From HIMB11 sp965657135 (GTDB lineage: Bacteria > Pseudomonadota > Alphaproteobacteria > Rhodobacterales > Rhodobacteraceae): 64,000 nt of DNA. This document shows, one piece after another, positions 23,530-32,898 of the stretch; the stretch's first letter is position 1; each line of letters begins with the position of its first letter. The position numbers and the translations under genes are program-made. The stretch is from positions 97,574-161,573 of the forward strand of contig CBFHNF010000003.1 in the NCBI GenBank assembly GCA_965657135.1, in the 5' to 3' direction. Below the pieces are notes generated by a model. It made no database searches. It was not told the DNA's origin and saw only the letters and a program-made list of their open reading frames with translations.

Positions 23530-24828
23530 TTACTTCGCGATACTCATATCGACACGAAGACCGCCCAAATCTGATACGGACAAGGCCAAGCCCCCCCCAT
23601 GCGCGCGTGCAATATCATTGGCGATGGGTAGCCCCAGTCCAACGCTCGACCCCTTATTCTGATTACGTGCAGGGTCTAACCGTGCAAAGGGTTTAAGGGC
23701 ATCTTCGCGTTGATCAGGTGGAATTCCAGGACCGTTGTCATCAATACGAAAAATAACTGAATCACCATACTCAAGAACGATCAAACAAACCTGATTTCCA
23801 TACCGGAATGCATTATTTAAAAGATTTTCTAACGCACGTTTTATCATGTTTTCGCGCATCATAACGACGGTATCAGAGACACGTATATCAACCCGCAAAT
23901 GCAGATCTAAACGTAGGTAATCCTTCACCAAACCATCAATGAAATCCAACACATTAACAGCTTCGTTCGTGCTGCCATCCTCGCCAAGAGTTTTTGCGTA
24001 CAATAAGAATTCATCCAAAAGTAAACGCATGTCTTCGACGTCTTGTTCGAGGGGAACACGATCGTGATCCTCCAACATCGATACACCTAATTTCAGGCGG
24101 GTAAGCGGGGTTCGCAAATCGTGGCTGACACCCGAAAGGATAAGCGTACGCTGTTCAATGTGCCGCTCGATCCGTGCGCGCATGTTCAAAAACGCATCCC
24201 CCGCAGCGCGCACTTCAATCGCGCCACTAGGGGAATATGGAACATGTTGCCCCCGACCAAATGCCTCGGCCGCGGCGGCCAAGCGTGTGATGGGGCGTAA
24301 CTGATTACGCAAGTAGAAAAAGGCGATGATCGTAAAAATTCCGCCAAAAAATACCATATTCACAATTAACTGATGAGGATTTGACGCCGAAACGCGCCGA
24401 CGTGCGAATGTCAGCTCTAATTCCTCATACCCAGGAATGACCATACGTAATATTACGATGCGATCATCTGGAAGATCCACACCGCGCAGCGATGCCACCC
24501 GTGATAATTCACGGATCACCACGACACCCGTCAAATCATAAAACCGCCGAGTGGGTTGGAATGCCCCGTCTGGGTTTACACTTAGCGAAATGTCCAATGC
24601 CTCTGCAAAGGCCTGTGCGCCCTCGATATCTCCGCTGCGAATAAGCGTTTCAAAATGCGCCAACTCTTGGGTCAGACCACGGGTTAATTGCTCTGTCACA
24701 CCTTCAAAATGACGTTGAATGAACACGAACGATACCAACAGCTGGATCATCACAACAGGCAAAATCAATATCAGCGCGGCGCGCCAATATAGTTGTTTGG
24801 GCATATACTGTTTGATCCATGTAAACAT
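23530..24828 (-). CDS. EnvZ-like sensor histidine kinase
   Basis: About 432 aa from the ATG at 24828. Two membrane helices (about 17-37 and 154-173) enclose a periplasmic domain; then HAMP (LRPITRLAAAAEAFGRG), HisKA with His236 (GVSHDLRTPLTRLKLG), and an ATPase domain with N box (LENLLNNAFRYG), DNGPGIP and SVGLGLPIA. It resembles the OmpR-pathway sensors. The partner response regulator, often adjacent, is not visible on either side. Confidence 0.88.
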   Translation of the reverse strand: MFTWIKQYMPKQLYWRAALILILPVVMIQLLVSFVFIQRHFEGVTEQLTRGLTQELAHFETLIRSGDIEGAQAFAEALDISLSVNPDGAFQPTRRFYDLTGVVVIRELSRVASLRGVDLPDDRIVILRMVIPGYEELELTFARRRVSASNPHQLIVNMVFFGGIFTIIAFFYLRNQLRPITRLAAAAEAFGRGQHVPYSPSGAIEVRAAGDAFLNMRARIERHIEQRTLILSGVSHDLRTPLTRLKLGVSMLEDHDRVPLEQDVEDMRLLLDEFLLYAKTLGEDGSTNEAVNVLDFIDGLVKDYLRLDLHLRVDIRVSDTVVMMRENMIKRALENLLNNAFRYGNQVCLIVLEYGDSVIFRIDDNGPGIPPDQREDALKPFARLDPARNQNKGSSVGLGLPIANDIARAHGGGLALSVSDLGGLRVDMSIAK

Positions 24829-24870
24829 CAAAGATAGACATAGCGAAACACTGGGTGAAAGGAAATCGAA

Positions 24871-25776
24871 ATGCGTAGCTATCCCCCAACCTATGGCGCA
24901 TTTGATCAGGTCGGTTCGTCAATTCGGCGCATTGTGGCCCCGAACCCATCATCGATGACGTTTCATGGCACGAATACATATCTGTTGGGTGATCGTCAGA
25001 TTGCCGTGATTGATCCAGGTCCAAATCAAGATGACCACTTGACTGCGATTATAAATGCACTTCCGCAGGGCGCTGCCATAACACATATTTTGGTCACCCA
25101 TGCCCATTATGACCATTCTGAACTGGCAATGCGGTTGTCGCAAAAAGTAGGCGCGCCCATCTATGCGTTTGGGGATTATGAGGCCGGCAAAAGCGCGCTG
25201 ATGCGTGCGCTTTCAAAGCAAAGTGAGTTAGGTGGCGGAGAAGGAATCGACCGTGCATTCAAACCCGATCACACGCTGGCGCATCTGGAACAGATCCTCA
25301 CGGACGAATGGCAAATAACGGCTCATCACACGCCGGGTCACATGGCAAATCACATGTGTTTTCAATACAACGATATCTTGTTTACAGCGGATCATGTCAT
25401 GGATTGGGCAACATCCATGGTCTCTCCTCCTGATGGTGACGTAGGGGATTTCATGCGCTCATGTGAACATCTTTTACAATACACTTGGAAATTATTTTTA
25501 CCCGGTCACGGGGATATCGTGCGCACGCCCAATCAACGGCTGAACTGGCTGCTTTCGCATCGACGCGAAAGAGAGGCGCAAATTCTATCGTCGGTGAAAA
25601 ACGGCAATACAACGGCCTACGAAATTGCCAAGGCAATCTATACCGACATCGATCAAAAATTGATCCCTGTCGCAATGCGGAATGTTTTTGCGCACCTTCT
25701 TGATTTACAGAATAACGGATTGATATCCGTTGAAAAACCCATCTCGATCCAAAGCCACTTTTCATCAAAACACTGA
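24871..25776 (+). CDS. MBL-fold metallo-hydrolase (LACTB2-like)
   Basis: 301 aa. Metal motif THAHYDHSE (about residue 73), a further zinc His in HHTPGHMANH, the bridging Asp in LFTADHVMDW and the last His in LPGHGD. The C-terminus has a winged-helix extension (TTAYEIAKAIYTDI... AHLLDLQNNGLI), as in LACTB2-type hydrolases or RNases. Ribosome site GAAAGGAAATCGAA. Divergent from the sensor kinase with 42 bp between starts. Confidence 0.88.
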   Translation: MRSYPPTYGAFDQVGSSIRRIVAPNPSSMTFHGTNTYLLGDRQIAVIDPGPNQDDHLTAIINALPQGAAITHILVTHAHYDHSELAMRLSQKVGAPIYAFGDYEAGKSALMRALSKQSELGGGEGIDRAFKPDHTLAHLEQILTDEWQITAHHTPGHMANHMCFQYNDILFTADHVMDWATSMVSPPDGDVGDFMRSCEHLLQYTWKLFLPGHGDIVRTPNQRLNWLLSHRREREAQILSSVKNGNTTAYEIAKAIYTDIDQKLIPVAMRNVFAHLLDLQNNGLISVEKPISIQSHFSSKH

Positions 25777-25851
25777 CGAAAACTTTTTTCAACAGAATCT
25801 AAAATATCCTCTGGACGTCCTGAATCGCAGTTGTTATACGACGCTTCAAGT

Positions 25852-25926
25852 TCCGGCGTAGCTCAGCGGTAGAGCAGTTGACTGTTAATCAATTGGTCGT
25901 AGGTTCGATCCCTACCGCCGGAGCCA
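25852..25926 (+). tRNA. tRNA-Asn (anticodon GUU)
   Basis: TCCGGCG acceptor, TAGCTCAGCGGTAGAGC D arm, anticodon loop CTGTTAA (GUU), TTCGATC T-loop, CGCCGGA, discriminator G and CCA. 75 nt. Confidence 0.97.
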
Positions 25927-25936
25927 GTTAAAAAAA

Positions 25937-25966
25937 CACCTCAGCGGATTTTGCGAGGTGGTTTTT
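25937..25966 (+). terminator. Terminator after tRNA-Asn
   Basis: CACCTC (25937-25942) and GAGGTG (25955-25960) form the stem core, with GC pairs possible in the loop, followed by GTTTTT. It lies 10 bp after the tRNA. Confidence 0.7.
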
Positions 25967-26037
25967 ATGTCTACAAGTATCTACCCCATGTTCGCACTGA
26001 TCGCATCAACGACCAAGATGACAGAAACAGGAAAAAA

Positions 26038-26328
26038 TTACTCTGGGCGAATTTCGTAATATCTGATTTTTGGTGCAGCTGAAATATAAGGTCCGAGAGC
26101 GTCACCAAGACCAGTATCTAGTCGCCACTGAAAATAAACCTCTTGATGTTTTTTGGTTTCCCACTCTTCAATCAATATAACTGATGCGGCATCCTCCTCT
26201 GCAAAGGTTTCAACCTTCATACAGCCATCAAACGCCCGCGTATCCTTCAAAGCGCCGGCTAGAAACTCTAGAAACTCTTTTTGTTTTCCATCTTGCAACG
26301 AAAATTCAACCGAAACCATGATGCTCAT
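26038..26328 (-). CDS. Antibiotic biosynthesis monooxygenase (ABM) domain protein
   Basis: 96 aa, a single ABM domain: VSVEFSLQDGKQKEFLEFL, a strand with CMKVETFAEEDA, and VILIEEWETKKHQEVYF. Such proteins form dimeric barrels; some oxidise aromatic substrates without a cofactor and many are uncharacterised. The ATG is preceded by CAGGAG. It stands alone. Confidence 0.85.
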   Translation of the reverse strand: MSIMVSVEFSLQDGKQKEFLEFLAGALKDTRAFDGCMKVETFAEEDAASVILIEEWETKKHQEVYFQWRLDTGLGDALGPYISAAPKIRYYEIRPE

Positions 26329-26903
26329 GCATTACTCCTGACGTGTTTAGCGATCAAATTAAAAGCGTGAATGCGTTACATGTTTGAAACAAGTACAAAT
26401 TATGTACCTACAGGCATCTAAAATTATTCGCACCGTCGTTTGTTGAATACGCGCCTTAACAGTTGTGCACGAACATCACTCTATTATGCGTGAACATCCT
26501 TTTTGTATTCATTCCTAACCACCATGCAGCTAAGTGAACAGTCGGTGCGGCTTGGGACTTTGGGCAATCCTAAAATCAAAAGTTAGGCATGCTGGAAATT
26601 CAGCGAATGGCGCGCTGGTGAAGACAGCAAAGCCGCAAAATCCTATGATCTTGAAAAAAATCCCCAATCGCGGTAAAGCGTATCGGGGCGCAAGTCGGTT
26701 CACATATAGACACGCCAAGGGGTAACCCAGTGTTGTTTCATATTTATGACAAAACATGAAACAATTTTGTTTATGAGCATATACTGCCAATTCCCGCGCG
26801 CTGTGTGCAGCGATCAATTTAGAAACCACTCCTTGAATAAAGTGTGCGTTTTACCAATAGTTCAATTACAACCAACACAAACCCGAATGGGATTGGGACC
26901 GTC
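26329..26903. other. Long gene-free stretch with an unusual doubly open segment
   Basis: Between the ABM gene and the LysE gene I see no convincing gene. From about 26530 to 26730 both a plus frame (26534-26725) and a minus frame (26530-26829) are open, with protein-like but family-less text (plus: KTAKPQNPMILKKIPNRGKA). The simplest reading is a non-coding or repeated element that happens to be open in several frames; neither frame has a ribosome site. Confidence 0.4.
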
Positions 26904-27506
26904 ATGATTGTTTTCGCATTAGCTGTTTTATTTTTAATCATCACCCCCGGCCCTGGGGTACTGACCACCGCGGGGTTTGGCGCGGCCTATGGGTTCCAAC
27001 CGTCCTTGCGATATGTCTTTGGACTATTTTTGGGAACCAACATGGTAATGTTGACAGTCATCACGGGATTTGCGGCCGTTATTTTGTCGATGCCAATGCT
27101 GCGTGTTGTTTTGCTCAGCATTTCAATGGCTTATCTGATCTATTTGGCGGCGCGTATTGCTTTCGCAGGTGCCAAAATTGCCTTTATTGAGGCCAAAACA
27201 CCCCCTGGAATTATAGGGGGTGTCTTGTTGCAGGCGATCAATCCAAAGGCATATGTTGTAAACACCTCTTTGATTACAGGTTTTGGGTTTATGCCTGAAA
27301 ATTTAACATTAGAAATCATTATTAAAATATTGATTACAAATGCTATTTGGATACCCCTACATTTGGGGTGGCTGTATGCAGGAACGCTTATTCACGAATT
27401 AAACCTAAGCCCAAAAACACAGCGCATCATCAATATCTTGATGGCGCTTTCGATGTTAATGGTCGTGTTTTTGGCCATCTTATTTGCGCAAAATCGGACG
27501 GGATAA
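26904..27506 (+). CDS. LysE/RhtB-family exporter
   Basis: About 200 aa with five to six membrane helices. LFLIITPGPGVLTTAGFGAAYG near the N-terminus matches the PGP(N/G) signature of the LysE family, and INPKAYVV the second conserved spot. Members export amino acids or related small molecules. I took the ATG at 26904; the frame extends upstream to a GTG at 26844, giving a hydrophilic N-terminus that is less likely. Convergent with the sugar-acid operon. Confidence 0.85.
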   Translation: MIVFALAVLFLIITPGPGVLTTAGFGAAYGFQPSLRYVFGLFLGTNMVMLTVITGFAAVILSMPMLRVVLLSISMAYLIYLAARIAFAGAKIAFIEAKTPPGIIGGVLLQAINPKAYVVNTSLITGFGFMPENLTLEIIIKILITNAIWIPLHLGWLYAGTLIHELNLSPKTQRIINILMALSMLMVVFLAILFAQNRTG

Positions 27507-27514
27507 GGGACGAC

Positions 27515-28435
27515 TCAGCGCCCTTTTTCGACCTCATCCTGAATATTTATTCCGTTCATTGCCCCAATGAGATCCACCAAAGTCGGCACATAATTGTCGC
27601 CATGCTCGGTTGCCATTGCATGAGTGAAATAATTTTTTGCAGCCGCCCCAATCGGGTTCATCATCTGCGCATCATGCGCCATGTTTGAAACGTATCCAAT
27701 ATCTTTTGCGGCATTTTCCAGCGTGAATTTATGCGCATTAGGATCACCCCCAACAAGATATTTCATAAAGGTATCGAAGAACCCGTTCGATAATCGGCTT
27801 GATCCGATAACTTCGTTCACCTTTTGTGGGGACAATCCAGATTTAGCTGCCAATACTGTTGCTTCTGAATATAACGCGGCATAACTCATCGCGATAAAAT
27901 TCATGATCAATTTCATTTTGTGACCTGCGCCTACTGGCCCAACATGAACGATGTTTCCCGACCAACAGCTGACAATTGGCTTGATCCGTTCAAACATCTC
28001 ATCGTTGGCCCCGATCATTGCATCCAACGTGCCTTCCGCTGCCTCTTTGGGCGTACGACCCAGCGGCGCGTCGACAAAATGCATATGCTTCTCTGCCATC
28101 GCCGATGCAATGCGCGCGGTCGAGTTTGGATCCGCAGTCGTACAGTCGATGACAATCAAGCCCGCCTTGGCGTTTTCCAAAATTCCACCTGCACCAAATA
28201 TGATATTTTCGACCTGTGGCGAATTGGACAGGCACATGTGAATAACATCACATTTTGCAACCATTTCGGACAGGTCCACGGCCTCATATGCGCCATTTGC
28301 AACCAAATCATCCACAGGTTTGCGGTTTTTATTTCCCTTAACAACAAGGGAATACCCACCCTTCATAATGTTCTGGGCCATTCCATGACCCATGTATCCA
28401 ACACCAATGAAACCAATAACATCATTTTTTGTCAT
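27515..28435 (-). CDS. NAD(P)-dependent beta-hydroxyacid dehydrogenase (HIBADH family)
   Basis: 306 aa. Rossmann motif GFIGVGYMGHGMAQN, substrate loop IDCTTADPNST, the DAPLGRTPKEAAEGTL segment and catalytic Lys in GAGHKMKLIMNF. The family includes tartronate semialdehyde reductase, 3-hydroxyisobutyrate and L-threonate dehydrogenases. It is the last gene of the minus-strand sugar-acid operon and overlaps the TIM-barrel gene by 4 bp. It is one of two such enzymes in the operon; the exact substrate cannot be read from sequence. Confidence 0.88.
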   Translation of the reverse strand: MTKNDVIGFIGVGYMGHGMAQNIMKGGYSLVVKGNKNRKPVDDLVANGAYEAVDLSEMVAKCDVIHMCLSNSPQVENIIFGAGGILENAKAGLIVIDCTTADPNSTARIASAMAEKHMHFVDAPLGRTPKEAAEGTLDAMIGANDEMFERIKPIVSCWSGNIVHVGPVGAGHKMKLIMNFIAMSYAALYSEATVLAAKSGLSPQKVNEVIGSSRLSNGFFDTFMKYLVGGDPNAHKFTLENAAKDIGYVSNMAHDAQMMNPIGAAAKNYFTHAMATEHGDNYVPTLVDLIGAMNGINIQDEVEKGR

Positions 28436-29307
28436 TCTACTGCCTCTCCAAAAACATCTTTAAATAATTCGATTGAGTCATGAAACCCTGCCTCGAAATC
28501 TCCGTTACCGGGGTGATACACGCTTTCAAATGAAATCACCCCGTCATATCTATCGCGGCGCAGAGCCTTGGCAATGGGGGCAAATAGGTGTGCCAGCTGT
28601 CCTTCGCCCATCTTTTTCACTGTTAATGTTGCGCGAGGAGTATCAACCAACACATCCTTGATATGGATATGACCCAGATACCCGTCACGCAGTTCGTCAT
28701 ACCCGTCAGGATAGGCCAACTCATGACACCAACAATTATTTGCTGGGTCCCAAAGCACCTTTAACGTATCCTTCGCATCCAGTTCATCTATTAACTTTCG
28801 CGCAGTGTAATTGGAATTCACCATCGTGCCATTGCCCGTTTCAACAACCAATGTCACACCTGCCTGTCGCGCAAAATCGACCGCAGGGGCAATCATCGGG
28901 GCCATACTGTCCCATGCGCCTTTGGCCACGTTCCATTGCTCAGCACCATTGTTTCCCCATAGGATTTGTTCCTTTTTCTGGGTCATGATGCGGACCAATG
29001 GCGATTCCACAACATGGGCCATATCAACCACACGTTTCAGGGCATCCATGTGTTTTTGGTGGAGCGCATCACCTGGACGGTTCTGCGATGTCATTCCAGC
29101 AAAAATGTGACGTGACAAACAACTGACTGGTTTGCCGTTGTCACGACATATTTGATCAATACGTTTGATGTCTGATGCACTGTGATCGCCCACTTCGTGA
29201 TCCCACACAAATTGCAATTCTGCATACGTAAGATCAAACTCATTCATCACAGAGACAGCATGCTCTAAATCGCGGCTTATCCCATCGCAAATTACACCTA
29301 GCTTCAT
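28432..29307 (-). CDS. Sugar phosphate isomerase/epimerase-like TIM barrel protein
   Basis: About 291 aa from the ATG at 29307, which has AGGAGC in front. The AP endonuclease 2/xylose isomerase-like barrel is seen in LSRHIFAG, VRIMTQKKE, VVETGNGTM, VLWDPANNCWCHE, GHIHIKDV and ISFESVYHPGN, with the metal-binding Glu/Asp/His spread typical of the family. Such enzymes interconvert keto sugars or keto acids. The neighbours (two HIBADH enzymes) recall threonate-type sugar acid pathways. Confidence 0.8.
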   Translation of the reverse strand: MKLGVICDGISRDLEHAVSVMNEFDLTYAELQFVWDHEVGDHSASDIKRIDQICRDNGKPVSCLSRHIFAGMTSQNRPGDALHQKHMDALKRVVDMAHVVESPLVRIMTQKKEQILWGNNGAEQWNVAKGAWDSMAPMIAPAVDFARQAGVTLVVETGNGTMVNSNYTARKLIDELDAKDTLKVLWDPANNCWCHELAYPDGYDELRDGYLGHIHIKDVLVDTPRATLTVKKMGEGQLAHLFAPIAKALRRDRYDGVISFESVYHPGNGDFEAGFHDSIELFKDVFGEAVE

Positions 29308-29317
29308 GATCGTGCTC

Positions 29318-30208
29318 CTATCTATGTAACTCCGCACCGATGATGTCTTCTATCACGCGCGTACAAACCCAATTGTCCCCATTGGGATATTTTGTCCGTC
29401 CAGCATGAAAAATTTGCATCGCGGCAGAAGCTGTATGCATTGGAACCCCTAAATTTTCGGCCAAATTTAGGGAAATGGTCAAATCTTTGTGCATCGTGTT
29501 GATGTGGCTTCCTGTACCTTCAAATTCTCGATCTATGATTTTTTGCAAGGCGTTGTTCACTATTCCGCTGCCAGCACTGGATGTGGAGAACACATTTAAC
29601 AACACCTCGCCGCTAACACCGGCCTTGGCTGCCAATGCCGCGGCTTCGAAGGTCGCAGAAAACACAGAACCAATTAACGATTGCAAACAGGCCTTTACCG
29701 TCTGTCCATCGCCAGCATTCATCCCAACATGGTGAATAGATCCCGAAACGGCCTCTAACACAGGCCGTGCGCGATCTAAAACATCGTTTTCGCATGCGGC
29801 CATCATCGTTAATGTACCGCCCTGTGCGCCAGGAAACCCACCAGAAACCGGAGTATCGATTAAATCGATGCCGCTGTCGTGCATAGCAGCCCCAATTTCG
29901 ATTGCCTCATGTGGCTTTATCGTCGCGCTCAGGATTACGACACCACCGGGCTTCATATTTTCCACCAATCCATGATGGCCCAAAATGACAGATTTTGCTT
30001 GATCCCCATTCATGACCATAACAAAGGCCGCATCAACCAATCGGCCCATTTCACCCGCATCCGACGCCAGCGTCCCGCCCATGTCACAAAATGCCGCCTG
30101 CCGCTCAGGCTTAAGATCCAACCCGATGACTGAAAATCCATTCGCAATTAGGTTTTTGGCCAGACCACTGCCCATATCACCCAAACCGATAACACCAATA
30201 GTTTTCAT
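29318..30208 (-). CDS. NAD(P)-dependent beta-hydroxyacid dehydrogenase (HIBADH family), second copy
   Basis: 296 aa. GVIGLGDMGSGLAKNL, VILSATIKPHEA, DTPVSGGFPGAQGGTL and the catalytic Lys in DGQTVKACLQSL are the family marks. It resembles the L-threonate dehydrogenase/tartronate semialdehyde reductase branch more than the 27515 copy does. The two copies are clearly diverged, so they probably act on different steps. Confidence 0.86.
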   Translation of the reverse strand: MKTIGVIGLGDMGSGLAKNLIANGFSVIGLDLKPERQAAFCDMGGTLASDAGEMGRLVDAAFVMVMNGDQAKSVILGHHGLVENMKPGGVVILSATIKPHEAIEIGAAMHDSGIDLIDTPVSGGFPGAQGGTLTMMAACENDVLDRARPVLEAVSGSIHHVGMNAGDGQTVKACLQSLIGSVFSATFEAAALAAKAGVSGEVLLNVFSTSSAGSGIVNNALQKIIDREFEGTGSHINTMHKDLTISLNLAENLGVPMHTASAAMQIFHAGRTKYPNGDNWVCTRVIEDIIGAELHR

Positions 30209-30222
30209 TTAAATACTTCCTT

Positions 30223-30963
30223 TTAATAGGTTGCCCGACCACCTGACAAATCAAAGACCGCACCAGTGGTGAACGCATTTTCTGCACTTGCGATCCAACA
30301 AATCATATTTGCAGCCTCCGCCACATCCAGAAATCGATTTCTCGGAATTTTAGACAGCATATAGTTTATATGCTCATCTGACATCTGATCAAAAATGGCA
30401 GTGCGTGCAGCTGCGGGGGTTACACAGTTCACCCCAATATTATACCCTGCAGCCTCTTTGCCCAATGATTTGGTCAGCGCGATAACACCCGCCTTTGATG
30501 CGGAATAGGCGCTTGCATTTGGATTGCCTTCTTTTCCTGCAATCGAGGCGATGTTAACGATCCGGCCATATCCGCGTTGTTTCATCCCGACTATAACGGC
30601 ACGATTGGTGTGGAAAGTTCCGTTTAAATTCACCGCCATTATCGCATTCCACGCATCAATCGGATACTCTTCGACAACGGCATTGGCGCCAGCAATTCCA
30701 GCAGAATTCACCAATATATCAATTTTTCCGAATTGTTCCTGTGTTTGTTCAGTTGCATTTTTTACGCTGTCCCAATTGCCAATGTCGCAATGAATGGCGC
30801 TTGCACCTAATTGTTTTGCGCTTTGGATGGCACGGTCATAGTCAAAATCCCAAATAACAACCTCAGCACCACTTTCGACCATCCTTTCGGCGACGGCATA
30901 TCCAATCCCTTGCGCACCACCCGTGATTACGGCCACCTGATCATGCAAGTCATATGAATTCAT
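30223..30963 (-). CDS. SDR-family oxidoreductase
   Basis: 246 aa. Cofactor motif TGGAQGIGYAVA, NSAGIAGAN, catalytic Ser in NIASIAGKEG and YSASKAG (Tyr-x-x-x-Lys). It ends TTGAVFDLSGGRATY. In an operon with a UxaA-type dehydratase it probably oxidises or reduces a sugar acid or polyol. Substrate unknown. Confidence 0.9.
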   Translation of the reverse strand: MNSYDLHDQVAVITGGAQGIGYAVAERMVESGAEVVIWDFDYDRAIQSAKQLGASAIHCDIGNWDSVKNATEQTQEQFGKIDILVNSAGIAGANAVVEEYPIDAWNAIMAVNLNGTFHTNRAVIVGMKQRGYGRIVNIASIAGKEGNPNASAYSASKAGVIALTKSLGKEAAGYNIGVNCVTPAAARTAIFDQMSDEHINYMLSKIPRNRFLDVAEAANMICWIASAENAFTTGAVFDLSGGRATY

Positions 30964-30979
30964 TTATCTTTCCTTTGTC

Positions 30980-31888
30980 CTAGTTATCGCCCAATGTCCT
31001 GCTTTGGTTTTCGCGCCACCAGATGATCAGGCCAGATCCAGCAACCAATAAGGCGCCCAAATATACCCAAACATCAGGTCGCGTTGCGAATACCAGATAG
31101 GATGACAGCGCCATGAAGATGATAAAAGAATACGAAAATGGCATCAGCGTAGAAGCAGTCGCATACACATGCGCCCGCGAAAACATATTATGCCCTAGCC
31201 AAGCAGCTGCCCCTACCACGAACAACAAAATCCATCCGATGCCATCAGATGGTGCGGACCATGCAATTAGAGCGAAGGGCAACAATGCGAATGTTCCTGC
31301 AGCGCCTGAAAAAAACTGCATCACTTGCGCATTTACTGTTCCAGCCAATCGTCTGGTAATGATAGAGAAAACCGCAATCGCAACGGCATTATGCAACGAC
31401 AATAATGCAGCCCAATGAAAATCCTCATTAAAGGGGCGCACGATCGTCAACACGCCGACAAAGCCTATGATGATTGCGCTCCACCGCCACAACCCGACGC
31501 GTTCTTTCATAAAGACTATTGAAAACAGCGCTACAAATATCGGAGAGGAAAACATAATCGCGGCTGTCATTGTAAGTGATAGATATTTCACAGCAACAAA
31601 ATTGAAAAAAGTCGAAACCACCAAGAGCAAGGCGCGTATCACCAGCAATAAAAGTGTGCTTTTATGCAATAATTTCAGTGAACTGATGCCATCCCTTGAT
31701 CCTTCGATCACAGTGAACAAAAATTGTACAGCATAGCGCATAAAAGCGACTTGTACCGCGGGAATTGCCGCCAAGACCAAATATTTTGCTGAGGTATCGA
31801 TAATGGAAAACATACCCCATGCTGCAATCATTAATACAATACCGGTGCGCGCCTGTGAATGTATTAACGTTGCGGATGCTATGGGCAT
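30980..31888 (-). CDS. EamA/DMT-family transporter
   Basis: 302 aa with about ten membrane helices in two repeats. The repeats show FNFVAVKYLSLTMTAAIMFSSPIFVALFS-type segments and the paired EamA pattern. Members move metabolites across the inner membrane. In the middle of a catabolic operon it may import or export an intermediate. Confidence 0.86.
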   Translation of the reverse strand: MPIASATLIHSQARTGIVLMIAAWGMFSIIDTSAKYLVLAAIPAVQVAFMRYAVQFLFTVIEGSRDGISSLKLLHKSTLLLLVIRALLLVVSTFFNFVAVKYLSLTMTAAIMFSSPIFVALFSIVFMKERVGLWRWSAIIIGFVGVLTIVRPFNEDFHWAALLSLHNAVAIAVFSIITRRLAGTVNAQVMQFFSGAAGTFALLPFALIAWSAPSDGIGWILLFVVGAAAWLGHNMFSRAHVYATASTLMPFSYSFIIFMALSSYLVFATRPDVWVYLGALLVAGSGLIIWWRENQSRTLGDN

Positions 31889-31896
31889 ATTGTTTC

Positions 31897-32898
31897 CTAA
31901 TCGGCGAGCGCAGCAGGTGCTGTCGCGCGCTCAATATCTAAAATCACAGACAAAGTTTTGCGCGCGGATGCCGCATCCACTATTGGTTCTGCACGGCCTT
32001 CGATTACGGCGGCGAAATGTTCCAATTGCTTGACCAAGGGTACGGCCTCTTCTACGTCACTGGGGTGTATTTCGGGGCGTTCATTCCAATGTGCTGCGCC
32101 ACTCCAAACATTGAGAGTTGGAAACTCTAAACCTCCATTTGAACAGGCTATATGCATTGATGTTTGAGATGTGCGAGGAATATGTGGGCTTTCCCCTGTT
32201 CCCGCCTCAAATCCCCAAGGCGTTGGGGTAGCATCAGAAAAGGCGATTGTCACAATCGTCCCGCTGTCAAAGGTAAGCACAACGCCACCACTTTCGTGAC
32301 GTGCCGCATTTCGCATGATATTGCTGCCGGCACCTGTGACGGAAGTCACCTCACCAAAAAAGGCGCGTAATGTATCAACATCATGGATCAGGTTTTGTTT
32401 AACAGGTCCGCCATCCACACCTTTGCGCCATTCGACATCAAAATAGCTATCCGGCTTTTTCATGCACCATAACAGGGATGCAACCAGAGGTCTGCCAATT
32501 TGACCAGAACGTAAAATGTCGACAGTTTTACTGACCAATGGATGATGGCGTCTGTGATGACCTACCAAAATCTTTTTCCCCGTGTTTTGCGAGGCGCGGA
32601 TCATTTCGTCAGCCTGCGCCAAAGATGCGGCTACGGGTTTCTCGACCAAAACATGTAAACCAAGCTCTAGCGCTTGCAAGGTCAAGGGCGCATGCGTGTC
32701 GGTTGGTGTCGCGAGGACGATCCCATCCGCATCAACGTTCACATCCGACAATGTTGCAAATCCAGGTGCATGTGGCGTTGTTCGGTTTTCAACCACAGGG
32801 TCAATGACTCCGACAAGTGTCAGATCAGGATGGTCTAAGATGTGGTTTAGATGACGTTCACCAATTAATCCCGTTCCTGCGAGCAGTAATTTGACCAT
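31897..32898 (-). CDS. Gfo/Idh/MocA-family oxidoreductase
   Basis: 333 aa. Rossmann GTGLIGERH, the EKP motif (HVLVEKPVAAS) with the catalytic Lys, then GHHRRHHPLVSK and NLIHDVDTLRAFFG with the active-site Asp/His region. These enzymes oxidise sugars, inositols or related compounds with NAD(P). The ATG overlaps the UxaA-type stop, so translation is coupled. Confidence 0.88.
   Translation of the reverse strand: MVKLLLAGTGLIGERHLNHILDHPDLTLVGVIDPVVENRTTPHAPGFATLSDVNVDADGIVLATPTDTHAPLTLQALELGLHVLVEKPVAASLAQADEMIRASQNTGKKILVGHHRRHHPLVSKTVDILRSGQIGRPLVASLLWCMKKPDSYFDVEWRKGVDGGPVKQNLIHDVDTLRAFFGEVTSVTGAGSNIMRNAARHESGGVVLTFDSGTIVTIAFSDATPTPWGFEAGTGESPHIPRTSQTSMHIACSNGGLEFPTLNVWSGAAHWNERPEIHPSDVEEAVPLVKQLEHFAAVIEGRAEPIVDAASARKTLSVILDIERATAPAALAD

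Noticed and set aside
26530..26829. Minus-strand 99-aa open frame in the ABM-LysE gap
   Set aside because: Overlaps an equally open plus frame, no ribosome site and no recognised domain; reported as an odd region, not a gene.
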